A stretch of DNA of 16,013 bases from assembly GCA_023404805.1 (NCBI GenBank), contig JAEYAL010000257.1, forward strand, positions 1-16,013, in the 5' to 3' direction. This document shows, piece after piece, positions 1 to 7,050 of this stretch. A program made the position numbers and the translations under genes. The stretch comes from Actinomycetes bacterium (lineage in GTDB: Bacteria; Actinomycetota; Thermoleophilia; Solirubrobacterales; Solirubrobacteraceae). Below the pieces are notes generated by a model. The model saw only the letters and a program-made list of their open reading frames with translations. It had not been told where the DNA came from and ran no database searches. How positions within the stretch are numbered: the stretch's first letter is position 1; each line of letters opens with the position of its first letter.

Positions 1-935
1 GGTACGCCGTCGGCGAGCTGCAGACCGCCTCGCGGTGCGCCGCGCAGTGGTTCGTCAACCACCACCTGCGGCCGCAGCCGCTGAGCCCTGATGCCGCGCC
101 GCTCACCGCGGGCCGCCTGCGCCACGAGGTGCTGCGCGACATCGTCAGCACAGTCGTGATGGGCGGCCAGCCGCTCGGGCCCGCGGCGATCCCGGCGCTC
201 CGCGAAGCGCTGGCCGAGGCAGCAGCGCGCCAGGCCGAGCGCGGCGCGCAGCTCAAGGAGACGCAGGCCGAGCGCCTCATGCGCGAGCGCGTCGTCGCGG
301 AGGTCGACGCCACGATCCCCGGTCTCTGCGGCGACGGCCCGCTGGCGCACCAGCCCGACGAGTGCGAGCTGCCGTGCGGCAGCGGCGCGGGCGAAGCTGA
401 GCCCGGCGACGCCGACGCCGCGCCCGCCGACGGCGAAGATGACGACGCCCGGCCGCCGGTCGTGATCGAGCGCGCGGGCGAGCGGCTCGTGCTGGCGGGC
501 CGGATCGACCGCCTCGACCGCGACCCGCGCACCGGCGAGCTCGTCGTCGTCGACTACAAGGGCGCCAACGTGGACGCGTTCAAGGGCGCGACGTGGGTCG
601 AGTCCCGGGAGCTGCAAGCCGGCCTCTACGCGTTGGCCGCCGAGCAGCTGGCGGGCGGGCGCTCGCGGACCGTGGCCTCGCTCTACCAGCCGGTGCCGGG
701 GCCGGCGAACCAGCCGCCCCGCGGCGCGGCTGCCGCCGACCTGCCCGGCCGCCACGCCGTGCAGCGCAACGACCAGCTCGGCCCCGGCGAATGGGACGAG
801 CTCCTCGACGCGCTCGTGCAGCTCGCCGGAGAAGCCCAGCGCTGCATCGACGATGGCGTCGTGCGCCCCGAGCCGCAGCGCTGCAGCTCGCGCGGCTGCC
901 GCTACCCGTGGCTCTGCCGCGAGGTCCAGGGGTGA
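1..935 (+). CDS. PD-(D/E)XK nuclease subunit of an AddAB/AdnAB-type helicase-nuclease, C-terminal part (partial)
   Basis: The reading frame is open from the window edge (first full codon at base 3) to TGA at 933-935, so only the last 310 residues are visible. They form a RecB-type nuclease domain. It begins with the ELQTASRCAAQWFV segment (Cys codon 36-38), typical of the entry to AddB-like nucleases. The metal-binding Asp lies in GRIDRLD (about 498-518), the VVDYKG motif has its Asp codon at 552-554, and a QAGLY (QxxxY) motif follows. The protein ends in C-x4-C-x5-C (Cys codons 882, 897 and 915). With the first Cys this makes the four-cysteine set that holds a [4Fe-4S] staple in AddB-type nucleases. 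It should pair with the next gene in resecting double-strand breaks for RecA. An acidic Ala/Pro/Asp-rich segment lies at about 390-450. Whether a helicase-like part precedes it (AddB or AdnA type) cannot be seen, so no symbol is given. Confidence 0.88.
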   Translation, partial: YAVGELQTASRCAAQWFVNHHLRPQPLSPDAAPLTAGRLRHEVLRDIVSTVVMGGQPLGPAAIPALREALAEAAARQAERGAQLKETQAERLMRERVVAEVDATIPGLCGDGPLAHQPDECELPCGSGAGEAEPGDADAAPADGEDDDARPPVVIERAGERLVLAGRIDRLDRDPRTGELVVVDYKGANVDAFKGATWVESRELQAGLYALAAEQLAGGRSRTVASLYQPVPGPANQPPRGAAAADLPGRHAVQRNDQLGPGEWDELLDALVQLAGEAQRCIDDGVVRPEPQRCSSRGCRYPWLCREVQG

Positions 936-3900
936 GCTACCAGGAAGAGAGCCTCGCGCCGCCCGCGACGCTGTACGCGCCGGCCAAGGAGCAGCCCGCG
1001 TTCCGCCCGTCGGACGAGCAGCAAGCCGTGCGCGACCGCGGCCACGCGTCGAACGTGCTCGTCGCTGCGGCCGGCAGTGGCAAGACGCGCGTCCTGACCT
1101 GGCTCTACACCGACGCCCACCTCCAGCACGGCATCCCGCTCACCGCGCTGCTGGCGATCACGTTCACCGACAAGGCTGCTGGCGAGCTGCGCCACCGCAT
1201 CGCCGGGGAGCTGGCGAAGGCGTCGCTGACCGGCGCCGTCGACCTCGCCGACGCCTGGATCGGCACCTTCCACGGCATCTGCATGCGGATCCTGCGCGAG
1301 TTCGCGCACCGCCGCGGGCTCGACCCGGCCTTCGGCGTGATCGAGGAGCTGCAGGCGCTCGAGCTCCAAGCCGAGGCGTGGGACCGCGCCGTGAAGGAGC
1401 TGCTCGACGAGCACGGCGGCGACGCGGCCTCGCTTATCGCCCAGCTCGGCGACCGCACGCTGCGCGCCGCCATCATCGACTGGTGGACCGCCCGCCGCAG
1501 CTCGGGCGAGGTGCACCCGGAGCTGCCGACGCCGCGCACCAGCGCGGCCGACGTCGCCGCGGCGGCCGGTCGACTCGCGCGCGCCTGCGGCCACTACAGC
1601 GGCGTGCTCGAAGACCTCCAGGCCGAGCGCACCAACCCGCTCAAATCGCTGACCGACCGGTTGGACATCGCAGCAACCCTCAGCGGCCTCGCCGAGGACG
1701 TGCGCGCTGCGGCGGGCGCCGGCGATCTCGACCCGGCCGACGTCGACGACCGCGCGGCGGCGATCGAAGCGTGCAAGCCGAAGGCCGGCGTGCCGGTGCC
1801 GCGCGAGGAGCACGACGCGCTGCTGGCGGCCCGCGACGCGCTCACCCGCAGCCTCGCGGAGCACATCGCCGGGCCGCGCGTGGCGCTGCTCGCCGAGCTC
1901 GTGCGGCGGTTCTCGCACGCCTACGAGGACGCCAAGCGCGCTAACGAGCTCCTCGACTTCGACGACCTGGAGCTCGAGGCGCTCCAGCTGCTGCGCGAGG
2001 ACGACGACGTGCGGCGCCGGCTCGTCGACCGCTTTGAGCGCATCCTCGTCGACGAGTTCCAGGACACCAACCCGCGCCAGGCCGAGCTCGTCGACCTGCT
2101 CGCGGGCGGGCCGATGTGGATCCCGGTCGGGGGCGATGGCCGGCCAGCGGTCACGGTCGTCGGCGACCCGCGCCAGGCGATCTACGGCTTCCGCCACGCC
2201 GACGTGCAGCTGATCGGCGAGGCCGCCGAGCGGATCGAGGACGAGGGCGCGCTGCGGCTGTCGACGAACTACCGCAGCGACGCCGAGGTGCTCACGGCGA
2301 TCGACGACGCGTTCGCCAAGCTCGACCCTGAGCATGAGCCGGTCCGCGCGCACCGCGGGCCCGACCGCCTGCCGACCGGCGAGGCGCGCGTCGAGCTGCT
2401 CATCACCAAGGAGGAGCCGGGCAGCAAGGACGCGCCGCTGCCGTCGTGGTCCGACGTGGAGCTCGGCGGCAGCGTGGGGGAGAAGACCGGTGCCGCGCTG
2501 GCCGAGGCGCGGCTGATCGCCGCCCGGATCCAGGAGCTGCGCGCTGCCGACCCGGACCAGTCGATCACCGTGCTCGGCCGTGCCCGCAGCGTGCTCGGCC
2601 CGATCGCCGAGTCGCTGGCTGACCTCGGGATCCCCGCGCTGATCGACGGCGCCGAGGGCTTCTGGGAGCGGCTCGAGGTCATCGACGTGCTCTCGTGGTT
2701 GCGGCTGGTGCGCAACCCGGCCGACGACGCGGCGCTCGTCGCGGTGTGCGCGTCGCCGCTGGTCGGGCTCTCGACCGGCGGGGTCGCGCAGCTCGGCCTG
2801 CTCGACGCCGAGCACCGCTACGGCGGACGGCTCGAGGCGCTGCGGGCGGTGCTGGCGTCCGGCGCCGGCTTCGGTGCCGATGACGCCCGCCGCCTCTCCG
2901 GCACGCTCCAGCTCCTCGACCGCCAGCGGCTCCCGGGCCGCGCCGCCGATCCGGCCGGCCTGATCGACGAGCTCCTGCTCGCGACGGCCTACGACGAGCA
3001 TCTGCTGACGCTCCTCGGCGGCGATCGGCGTGCCGCCAACGTGGTGCGGCTGCGCCGCCTGGCGACCGACATCGCAGCTGGCGGCGGCGACCTGACCGAC
3101 GTCGTCGACCGCGCCGACAAGGAGGTCGGCCACGAGCTGCGCGCGCCTGAGGCGTCGGTGGCTGGCAGCGGCGCGGTGACGCTGATGACGGTGCACCAGT
3201 CCAAAGGCCTTGAGTTCGACACGGTGATCGTGGCGGGGCTCGGCTCGCGGCCGCGGCTGTCGATGCCGGCGCTGATCGGCGCGCCGCGCGGCGACGACCG
3301 CCGCCTCGGCCTGCGTCTGCGCCCCTCCCCGGGCGCGCCGCTGCAGGCGCTCTTCGACCACGGCGACCTCGTCGACGAGCTCCGCGCCCGCGAGGAAGAC
3401 GAGCTGCGGCGCGTGCTCTACGTCGCGCTGACGCGGGCCCGCGAGCGGCTGATCGTCAGCGGCCTGGCCCGCTGGACGCAGAAGGGCTCGCCGTTCTCGG
3501 GCGAGCCGAGCAAGGCCGCACCGGTGCTGACATGGCTCGCTCCGGCGATGGTGCCCGAACTCGAGTCGCTGATCGGCCCGGCCAGCCAGGCGCCGGTGCG
3601 CAGCCGCGCCGGGATCGAGCTGCGCGTGTCGACGCCGGACGGCGAGCTGCTGCCCGAGCGGCTGCGGGCGCCGGAGGTCCCCGATCTGGCGGTGCACGTG
3701 GCGGACGGGCCGCGGGTCGACCTGCTGCCCGCCGCCGGGCAGCAGCCGCTCAGCGCGCCGCGCGTGCTCTCGTACACGGCGCTCAAGGACCACAAGGGCT
3801 GCGGCCTGCGGTTCTACGCCCAGCGCGTGCTCGGGCTCCGCCCGCCGGAGGATGATCCGGTGCCGCCGGTCGCCGTGGCGGCCGCCGCTCCAGCCGGGCA

Positions 3901-4816
3901 GGTCTCAACCGCGGTCGCCGACGCGGCTGCCACGGAACCTCCGATGGCGCCGTCTGGGCCGAGCGCGTACGCCTCGGCCAAAGCCGCCCCTGACCAGCTC
4001 GATCTCTTCGCAGCGCCGCCGCCCGCACCGGCCCTCGCGGAGGGTCCTGCGGCGCCGGACGCGCCGGTCGGCGCGCCGTCCGTCGCTGCGAACACCCTTG
4101 GCTCGGCGGTGCACGCCGTCCTCGAGCGGATCACGCCGGCTGCAGCGCCGGAGGTGTTCGACGCCGCCATCGCCGCCGCCACCGAGGGCGCCGAATGGGA
4201 CGCCGCGCCAGCGTCCCGGGGCGAAGTCCGGACCCTTGCCGCCCGCGCTGCCGCGCACCCAGCGTTCGCCGCGCTCTGGGCAGGGGGCGCTGCGCCGAGC
4301 CGCGAGGTCGCGTTCACCGTGCCGGTCGGGCCGGGCGGCCGCATGATCGGCGGCGCCATCGACGCCTGGGCCATGACGCCGGACGGCAGCGCCGTCGTGG
4401 TCGATTACAAGACCGACCGCCTCGGGCCCGGACAGGACCTGGCGGCGCTCACGGCCGAGCGGTACGCGCTGCAGCAGCGCGTCTACGCGCTCGCGGGGCT
4501 CCGAGCTGGCGCCAGCCGCGTCCGGGTCGTCCACCTGTACCTGCGCGCCGAGGGCGACGGCGCCGTCGAAGCCGCCTGGTCGGCGGACGACCTCCCAGCC
4601 CTCGACGCCGAACTCGCGGCTGCCGTGGCTGCGGTCGACGGCGAGACCCAGCCGCAGGCGACGCCGCGCCCCAACCGGTGGACGTGCAAGGGGTGCCAGG
4701 TACGGGGCACGCTCTGCGGCTGGCCGGAGGAGCAGACGCGCCGCCCCGGCGATGCTCCGCCGGCGCCGCGCTCGCTCTGGCTCGGCGACCCCGCCGGGCT
4801 CGCGGGCGGCCCTTAG
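932..4816 (+). CDS. UvrD/Rep-family helicase-nuclease, AddA/AdnB-type DNA end-resection subunit
   Basis: ATP-dependent superfamily 1A helicase fused to a RecB-type nuclease, 1294 residues. Visible helicase motifs: Walker A AAAGSGKT (45-52), motif Ia around LAITFTDKAAGELR, Walker B DEFQD (374-378), motif III GDPRQAIYGFR (411-421), motif IV NYR (446-448), motif V VHQSKGLEFD (754-763) and motif VI YVALTRARERL (830-840). The C-terminal nuclease has Asp1144, DYKTD (1158-1162) and QQRVY (1181-1185). Cys957 together with C-x2-C-x6-C (1252, 1255, 1262) looks like an iron-sulfur staple. An Ala/Pro-rich, probably disordered linker (969-1053) separates Cys957 from the nuclease core and contains QLDLF (1022-1026). 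The GTG start at 932 overlaps the upstream TGA by 3 bases (GTGA), and GAGG at 921-924 is a suitable ribosome binding site. In-frame sequence farther upstream is a shadow of the preceding gene. The two genes are clearly co-translated partners in break repair. AddA or AdnB identity is not resolved. Confidence 0.95.
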   Translation: MSYQEESLAPPATLYAPAKEQPAFRPSDEQQAVRDRGHASNVLVAAAGSGKTRVLTWLYTDAHLQHGIPLTALLAITFTDKAAGELRHRIAGELAKASLTGAVDLADAWIGTFHGICMRILREFAHRRGLDPAFGVIEELQALELQAEAWDRAVKELLDEHGGDAASLIAQLGDRTLRAAIIDWWTARRSSGEVHPELPTPRTSAADVAAAAGRLARACGHYSGVLEDLQAERTNPLKSLTDRLDIAATLSGLAEDVRAAAGAGDLDPADVDDRAAAIEACKPKAGVPVPREEHDALLAARDALTRSLAEHIAGPRVALLAELVRRFSHAYEDAKRANELLDFDDLELEALQLLREDDDVRRRLVDRFERILVDEFQDTNPRQAELVDLLAGGPMWIPVGGDGRPAVTVVGDPRQAIYGFRHADVQLIGEAAERIEDEGALRLSTNYRSDAEVLTAIDDAFAKLDPEHEPVRAHRGPDRLPTGEARVELLITKEEPGSKDAPLPSWSDVELGGSVGEKTGAALAEARLIAARIQELRAADPDQSITVLGRARSVLGPIAESLADLGIPALIDGAEGFWERLEVIDVLSWLRLVRNPADDAALVAVCASPLVGLSTGGVAQLGLLDAEHRYGGRLEALRAVLASGAGFGADDARRLSGTLQLLDRQRLPGRAADPAGLIDELLLATAYDEHLLTLLGGDRRAANVVRLRRLATDIAAGGGDLTDVVDRADKEVGHELRAPEASVAGSGAVTLMTVHQSKGLEFDTVIVAGLGSRPRLSMPALIGAPRGDDRRLGLRLRPSPGAPLQALFDHGDLVDELRAREEDELRRVLYVALTRARERLIVSGLARWTQKGSPFSGEPSKAAPVLTWLAPAMVPELESLIGPASQAPVRSRAGIELRVSTPDGELLPERLRAPEVPDLAVHVADGPRVDLLPAAGQQPLSAPRVLSYTALKDHKGCGLRFYAQRVLGLRPPEDDPVPPVAVAAAAPAGQVSTAVADAAATEPPMAPSGPSAYASAKAAPDQLDLFAAPPPAPALAEGPAAPDAPVGAPSVAANTLGSAVHAVLERITPAAAPEVFDAAIAAATEGAEWDAAPASRGEVRTLAARAAAHPAFAALWAGGAAPSREVAFTVPVGPGGRMIGGAIDAWAMTPDGSAVVVDYKTDRLGPGQDLAALTAERYALQQRVYALAGLRAGASRVRVVHLYLRAEGDGAVEAAWSADDLPALDAELAAAVAAVDGETQPQATPRPNRWTCKGCQVRGTLCGWPEEQTRRPGDAPPAPRSLWLGDPAGLAGGP
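3836..4090 (+). other. Ala/Pro-rich disordered linker with a QLDLF clamp-binding motif, inside the helicase-nuclease
   Basis: Residues 969-1053 of the helicase-nuclease are dominated by Ala, Pro, Val and Gly and have no recognisable fold. The only compact motif is QLDLF, encoded at 3995-4009. This matches the consensus QL[S/D]LF by which many bacterial replication and repair proteins bind the DnaN sliding clamp. The motif lies in an exposed linker, as functional clamp motifs usually do. The sequence match is direct; the function is inferred. Confidence 0.6.
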
Positions 4817-4824
4817 GGCGCCGC
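4806..4824. terminator. Small hairpin over the overlapping stop codons of two convergent genes
   Basis: GCG-GCCC pairs with GGGC-CGC across a TTA loop, with two unpaired bases (4820-4821) on the right side. The stem is short and has no T-run in either direction, so it is at best a weak bidirectional terminator. It is noted because the helicase-nuclease and the YihY-type gene leave no other room between them for one. Confidence 0.25.
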
Positions 4825-5868
4825 GGCCTTCGTCTCGCCCCCGCTCGCCGCGCCATCCGGGTGCACGAGCAGCCCGTCGTCCTTGGGGTCTGGCAACGCG
4901 CCCGCGGGGTGCCCGGCGATGGCGGGGTTGTCGGCGCCCCGAAGCTTGAGCGGCTCGTGGTCGTCGCCGCGGCGCTCGGCGAGGGTGCCGTTCAGAGCGG
5001 CGCCGAAGAGGACCACGACGCCGCTGAGCCACAGCCAGATGAGGAGCGCGATCGGCGTGGCGAACGCCCCGTAGGTCGCGCCGAGCGAGGCGATGTTCTG
5101 CACATAGAACGCGAAGCCGCCGGAGGCCACGACCCAGCCGATGCCCGCGAGCACGGCGCCGGGCATCAGCGCGGACCACGGGCGGGGGTCGATGCGGTCG
5201 GGGGCCACGCGGTAGAGCAGCAGCATCGCGCCGATGATCCCGACGAGGACGAGCACCGGCCGCAGGACGGTCCAGGCAGCGGGCGCCCCCGCCTCCCAGC
5301 CGATCGCGTTGAACACGTCGTCCGCGACGTCGCCGCCGAGGTTGAGGAGCACGAGCGCGAACACCACGATCACGAGCAGGAAGGCGGTCCAGACGGAGAA
5401 GCGGATCTTCCCGGCGACGAAGTTGCGTTTGCGGCGGCGCTCCGGGTCGGGCTCGATCGCGCGGCCGGCCGCAGCGAGCCAGCCGGACGCGCTGTAGGCC
5501 GAGACGAGCGCGAGGAGCACGGCGGCCAGGCCGGCGCCGCTGCTCGCCTTCGCCGCCGCCGTCTGCAGCGTGCGGTTGAGGGCCGCGCCGACGTCCGGGT
5601 CGAGCCCGGCCTCGACGGCGCGGTCGACGAGGTCGGTGAGGGTGTCCGGCGCGCTGAAGAGCAGCGAGACGATCACCGCGACCAGCATCGCGGGGAACAC
5701 GGCCTGGATCGCGTAGTACGCCATGGAGGCCGCGCGGTCGGTCCCGCCCTCGTTGAACCGCCCGACCGCCGCCTTGGTGATCTCGAACGCGGCCCGTGCC
5801 CGGCCTTGGCCAGCCGAATCAGGGGTATTTGCCCGGTCGTGTCCGCTGGTTTTGGGCGTTTCGTCCAT
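4813..5868 (-). CDS. YihY/virulence factor BrkB family inner-membrane protein
   Basis: A 351-residue protein with about six hydrophobic segments (roughly 50-72, 110-136, 158-178, 200-222, 235-258 and 268-292). It carries the family signatures: an N-terminal RAASMAYYAIQAVFPAM-type segment (45-61) and a C-terminal run from YGAFATPIALLIWLW (266-280) into the last helix. Members are often labelled 'ribonuclease BN', a name withdrawn for this family; the true role is unknown, possibly in envelope or transport. The start is set at ATG 5868 (MDETPKTSG). A longer reading upstream would run through the divergent promoter region and has no family-like sequence. No Shine-Dalgarno is seen, but TACGCT at 5882-5877 ends 8 bases before the ATG, suggesting a leaderless mRNA. 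The hydrophilic tail (about 295-351) is rich in Asp, Pro and Ala and likely cytoplasmic. Its TAA stop overlaps the TAG of the convergent helicase-nuclease. Confidence 0.88.
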   Translation of the reverse strand: MDETPKTSGHDRANTPDSAGQGRARAAFEITKAAVGRFNEGGTDRAASMAYYAIQAVFPAMLVAVIVSLLFSAPDTLTDLVDRAVEAGLDPDVGAALNRTLQTAAAKASSGAGLAAVLLALVSAYSASGWLAAAGRAIEPDPERRRKRNFVAGKIRFSVWTAFLLVIVVFALVLLNLGGDVADDVFNAIGWEAGAPAAWTVLRPVLVLVGIIGAMLLLYRVAPDRIDPRPWSALMPGAVLAGIGWVVASGGFAFYVQNIASLGATYGAFATPIALLIWLWLSGVVVLFGAALNGTLAERRGDDHEPLKLRGADNPAIAGHPAGALPDPKDDGLLVHPDGAASGGETKAAAP

Positions 5869-5876
5869 GAAGCGCA

Positions 5877-5882
5877 AGCGTA
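5877..5882 (-). promoter_or_regulatory. Putative -10 box (TACGCT) of the YihY-family gene, leaderless layout
   Basis: Read on the minus strand, TACGCT fits the actinobacterial -10 consensus TANNNT and is followed by 8 bases and then the ATG. This spacing would put the transcript start at or next to the start codon. No clear -35 box and no ribosome binding site are visible. Confidence 0.4.
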
Positions 5883-5966
5883 AACCCGCGCTGGGGCGTA
5901 GAACTGAACACGGCGGGTCGCGGAACGTTGATTCCGCAGTCCGGGACAGCAAATGCAGGCGATTTG

Positions 5967-5978
5967 TTGCGTTTGCAA
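5967..5978. promoter_or_regulatory. Imperfect copy (TTGCGTTTGCAA) of the palindromic operator candidate
   Basis: This 12-base stretch differs at two central bases from the perfect palindrome at 5996-6007. Its start lies 29 bases upstream, close to three helical turns. A second, weaker protein-binding site is possible, but one similar copy is thin evidence. Confidence 0.3.
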
Positions 5979-5995
5979 TGACCGAGCCGAAATAG

Positions 5996-6007
5996 TTGCA
6001 ATTGCAA
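5996..6007. promoter_or_regulatory. Perfect 12-bp palindrome TTGCAATTGCAA, operator candidate
   Basis: The sequence equals its own reverse complement and its first six bases are the likely -35 box of the sigma factor gene. It sits in the shared upstream region of two divergent genes. A dimeric repressor binding here would block the sigma promoter. The regulator is unknown and no DNA-binding regulator gene lies next to it apart from the sigma factor itself. Confidence 0.45.
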
Positions 6008-6024
6008 AGAACTTTCGGCATACT
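5996..6024 (+). promoter_or_regulatory. Putative promoter of the sigma factor gene
   Basis: TTGCAA (5996-6001) and CATACT (6019-6024) are 17 bases apart. Each matches the primary-sigma consensus at four of six positions, including the key A2 and T6 of the -10 box. The predicted transcript start near 6031 gives a leader of about 40 bases, consistent with the Shine-Dalgarno site seen before the gene. Confidence 0.45.
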
Positions 6025-6054
6025 TCTTGACCAGGCGCGAAGAAGAAGCACATC

Positions 6055-6066
6055 GAGAGAGGGAGA
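6055..6066 (+). promoter_or_regulatory. Strong ribosome binding site that fixes the sigma factor start
   Basis: The purine run GAGAGAGGGAGA ends 4 bases before ATG 6071, with its GAGGGAG core 6 bases from the ATG. It is the clearest Shine-Dalgarno site among the independently started genes here. It supports ATG 6071 over an in-frame start at 5996, which would lie inside the promoter. Confidence 0.7.
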
Positions 6067-6070
6067 CACG

Positions 6071-6895
6071 ATGGAACCAGGCGATCAGCTTGATCAGATC
6101 CTCAGGGCTGCGGAGCGCTACCCGCTGCTGAGTCACCCTGAGGTCATCGAGCTTTCCAAGCGGATCGAGGCAGGCGACCTCGATGCCAAGGAGAAGCTCA
6201 TCAACTCCAACCTGCGGCTGGTCGTATCGATCGCCCGCAATTACCAGGGCCAGGGGCTGCCGCTCGGCGACCTCGTCCAGGAAGGCATGCTCGGCCTGAT
6301 CCGCGCAGCCGAGAAGTTCGACTACCGCAAGGGGTACCGCTTCTCGACCTACGCGACGATCTGGGTGCGGCAGGCCCTCCAGCGCGGTCTCGACAACAGC
6401 GGCCGGACGATCCGTCTGCCCGCCCACGTCGCGCAGCGCGTGCGCCGGATGCGCCGTCTGGAGCGCGAGCTCTCGACGCAGCTCGGCCACGTGCCGACCG
6501 AGGCGCAGCTGGCCGATGCCCTGGCAACCGACCTCGACGAGGTCGCCAAGCTCCGGCATCACGACCGGACCATGGCGTCGCTCGACGCCGGAGTGGGCGA
6601 GGACGGCGAGACGCCGCTCTCGAGCCTGCTGCCGGACGACGGCCCCGAAGTGGCCGAGGTCGTCGCGGATGAGGCGGTGCGAGAAGGGCTGCGCTCGCAG
6701 ATCCAGTCGCTGCCGAACGACGAGCGTGACGTGATCACGCTGCGGTTCGGCACCGGCCAGGAGGGCGTGCACACCGTCGAGCAGGCATCCCGCAAGCTGG
6801 GCATCCCGGCGTCGCGCACACGCGACATCGAGGCCCGCGCGCTGGACCGCCTGTCGCGGCAGCCCGAGGTCGTGGCGCTCCGCAGCGTCGCGTAA
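6071..6895 (+). CDS. Sigma-70 family RNA polymerase sigma factor, primary-like (group 2)
   Basis: A 274-residue sigma factor with region 1.2 (about 1-33), region 2 (about 40-110), region 3 (about 115-190, with the SLDAGVGEDGETPLSSLLPD finger) and region 4 (about 205-262). It has no region 1.1 and no long acidic insert, so it is far shorter than a typical RpoD. FDYRKGYRFSTYAT (83-96) and RTIRLPAHV (112-120) closely match primary factors and group it with RpoD/SigB-like proteins rather than ECF factors. Two contact zones are unusual. The residue matching E. coli W433 is Ile97, and in the region 4.2 recognition helix the residues matching R584, E585 and Q589 are Ala247, Ser248 and Asp252. It is likely an alternative factor with its own promoter preference. 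It stands alone, has its own promoter and ribosome binding site, and is followed by hairpins. Its regulon cannot be read from the sequence. Confidence 0.93.
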   Translation: MEPGDQLDQILRAAERYPLLSHPEVIELSKRIEAGDLDAKEKLINSNLRLVVSIARNYQGQGLPLGDLVQEGMLGLIRAAEKFDYRKGYRFSTYATIWVRQALQRGLDNSGRTIRLPAHVAQRVRRMRRLERELSTQLGHVPTEAQLADALATDLDEVAKLRHHDRTMASLDAGVGEDGETPLSSLLPDDGPEVAEVVADEAVREGLRSQIQSLPNDERDVITLRFGTGQEGVHTVEQASRKLGIPASRTRDIEARALDRLSRQPEVVALRSVA

Positions 6896-6921
6896 GACCG
6901 CCCGCAGGCAAATTCAAACCC

Positions 6922-6946
6922 GGTGGGCCGCGGTGTGCGGCCCATC
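6922..6946 (+). terminator. Hairpin after the sigma factor gene
   Basis: TGGGCCGC (6924-6931) and GCGGCCCA (6937-6944) form a perfect 8-bp stem around a GGTGT loop, extended by a G-T and a G-C pair to 10 bp. It starts 26 bases after the sigma stop codon. No T-run follows, so it is either a GC-type terminator or a 3' stabilising structure working with the next hairpin. Confidence 0.5.
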
Positions 6947-6954
6947 ACAGGACT

Positions 6955-6990
6955 CCACGAGCCCGGTGCGTACGCGCGCCGGGCTCGTGG
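6955..6990. terminator. Long perfect hairpin, probable transcription terminator
   Basis: CCACGAGCCCGG (6955-6966) pairs perfectly with CCGGGCTCGTGG (6979-6990) around a 12-base loop. TGTTT follows on the plus strand, a modest U-tract of the kind often seen in high-GC genomes. It separates the sigma factor transcript from gltB. The 12-bp uninterrupted stem is the strongest hairpin noticed in the window. Confidence 0.65.
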
Positions 6991-7017
6991 TGTTTCCGGG
7001 TGAAATTTCTCGCCCGT

Positions 7018-7026
7018 TGGTAAACT
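7018..7026 (+). promoter_or_regulatory. Putative extended -10 promoter of gltBD
   Basis: TGG-TAAACT combines the TGN extension with a TANNNT box in a locally AT-richer stretch after the terminator. No convincing -35 box is seen, which is tolerable for extended -10 promoters. The predicted start near 7033 would give a leader of about 90 bases. Confidence 0.35.
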
Positions 7027-7050
7027 TCGCCGACCTCACGCGTCTTGTGC

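Noticed and set aside
593..931. N-terminal extension of the helicase-nuclease upstream of GTG 932
   Set aside because: The extension is an Arg/Ala/Pro-rich shadow of the nuclease gene in another frame. GTG 932 has a ribosome binding site and sits at the usual distance before the Walker A motif.
902..3793. A 963-codon open frame on the minus strand opposite the helicase-nuclease
   Set aside because: It is a shadow of the real gene, which shows all the helicase motifs; the antisense protein has no recognisable domain.
5869..6069. Longer start for the YihY-type protein within the divergent promoter region
   Set aside because: It would run through the promoter and ribosome binding site of the sigma gene and adds sequence unlike the family.
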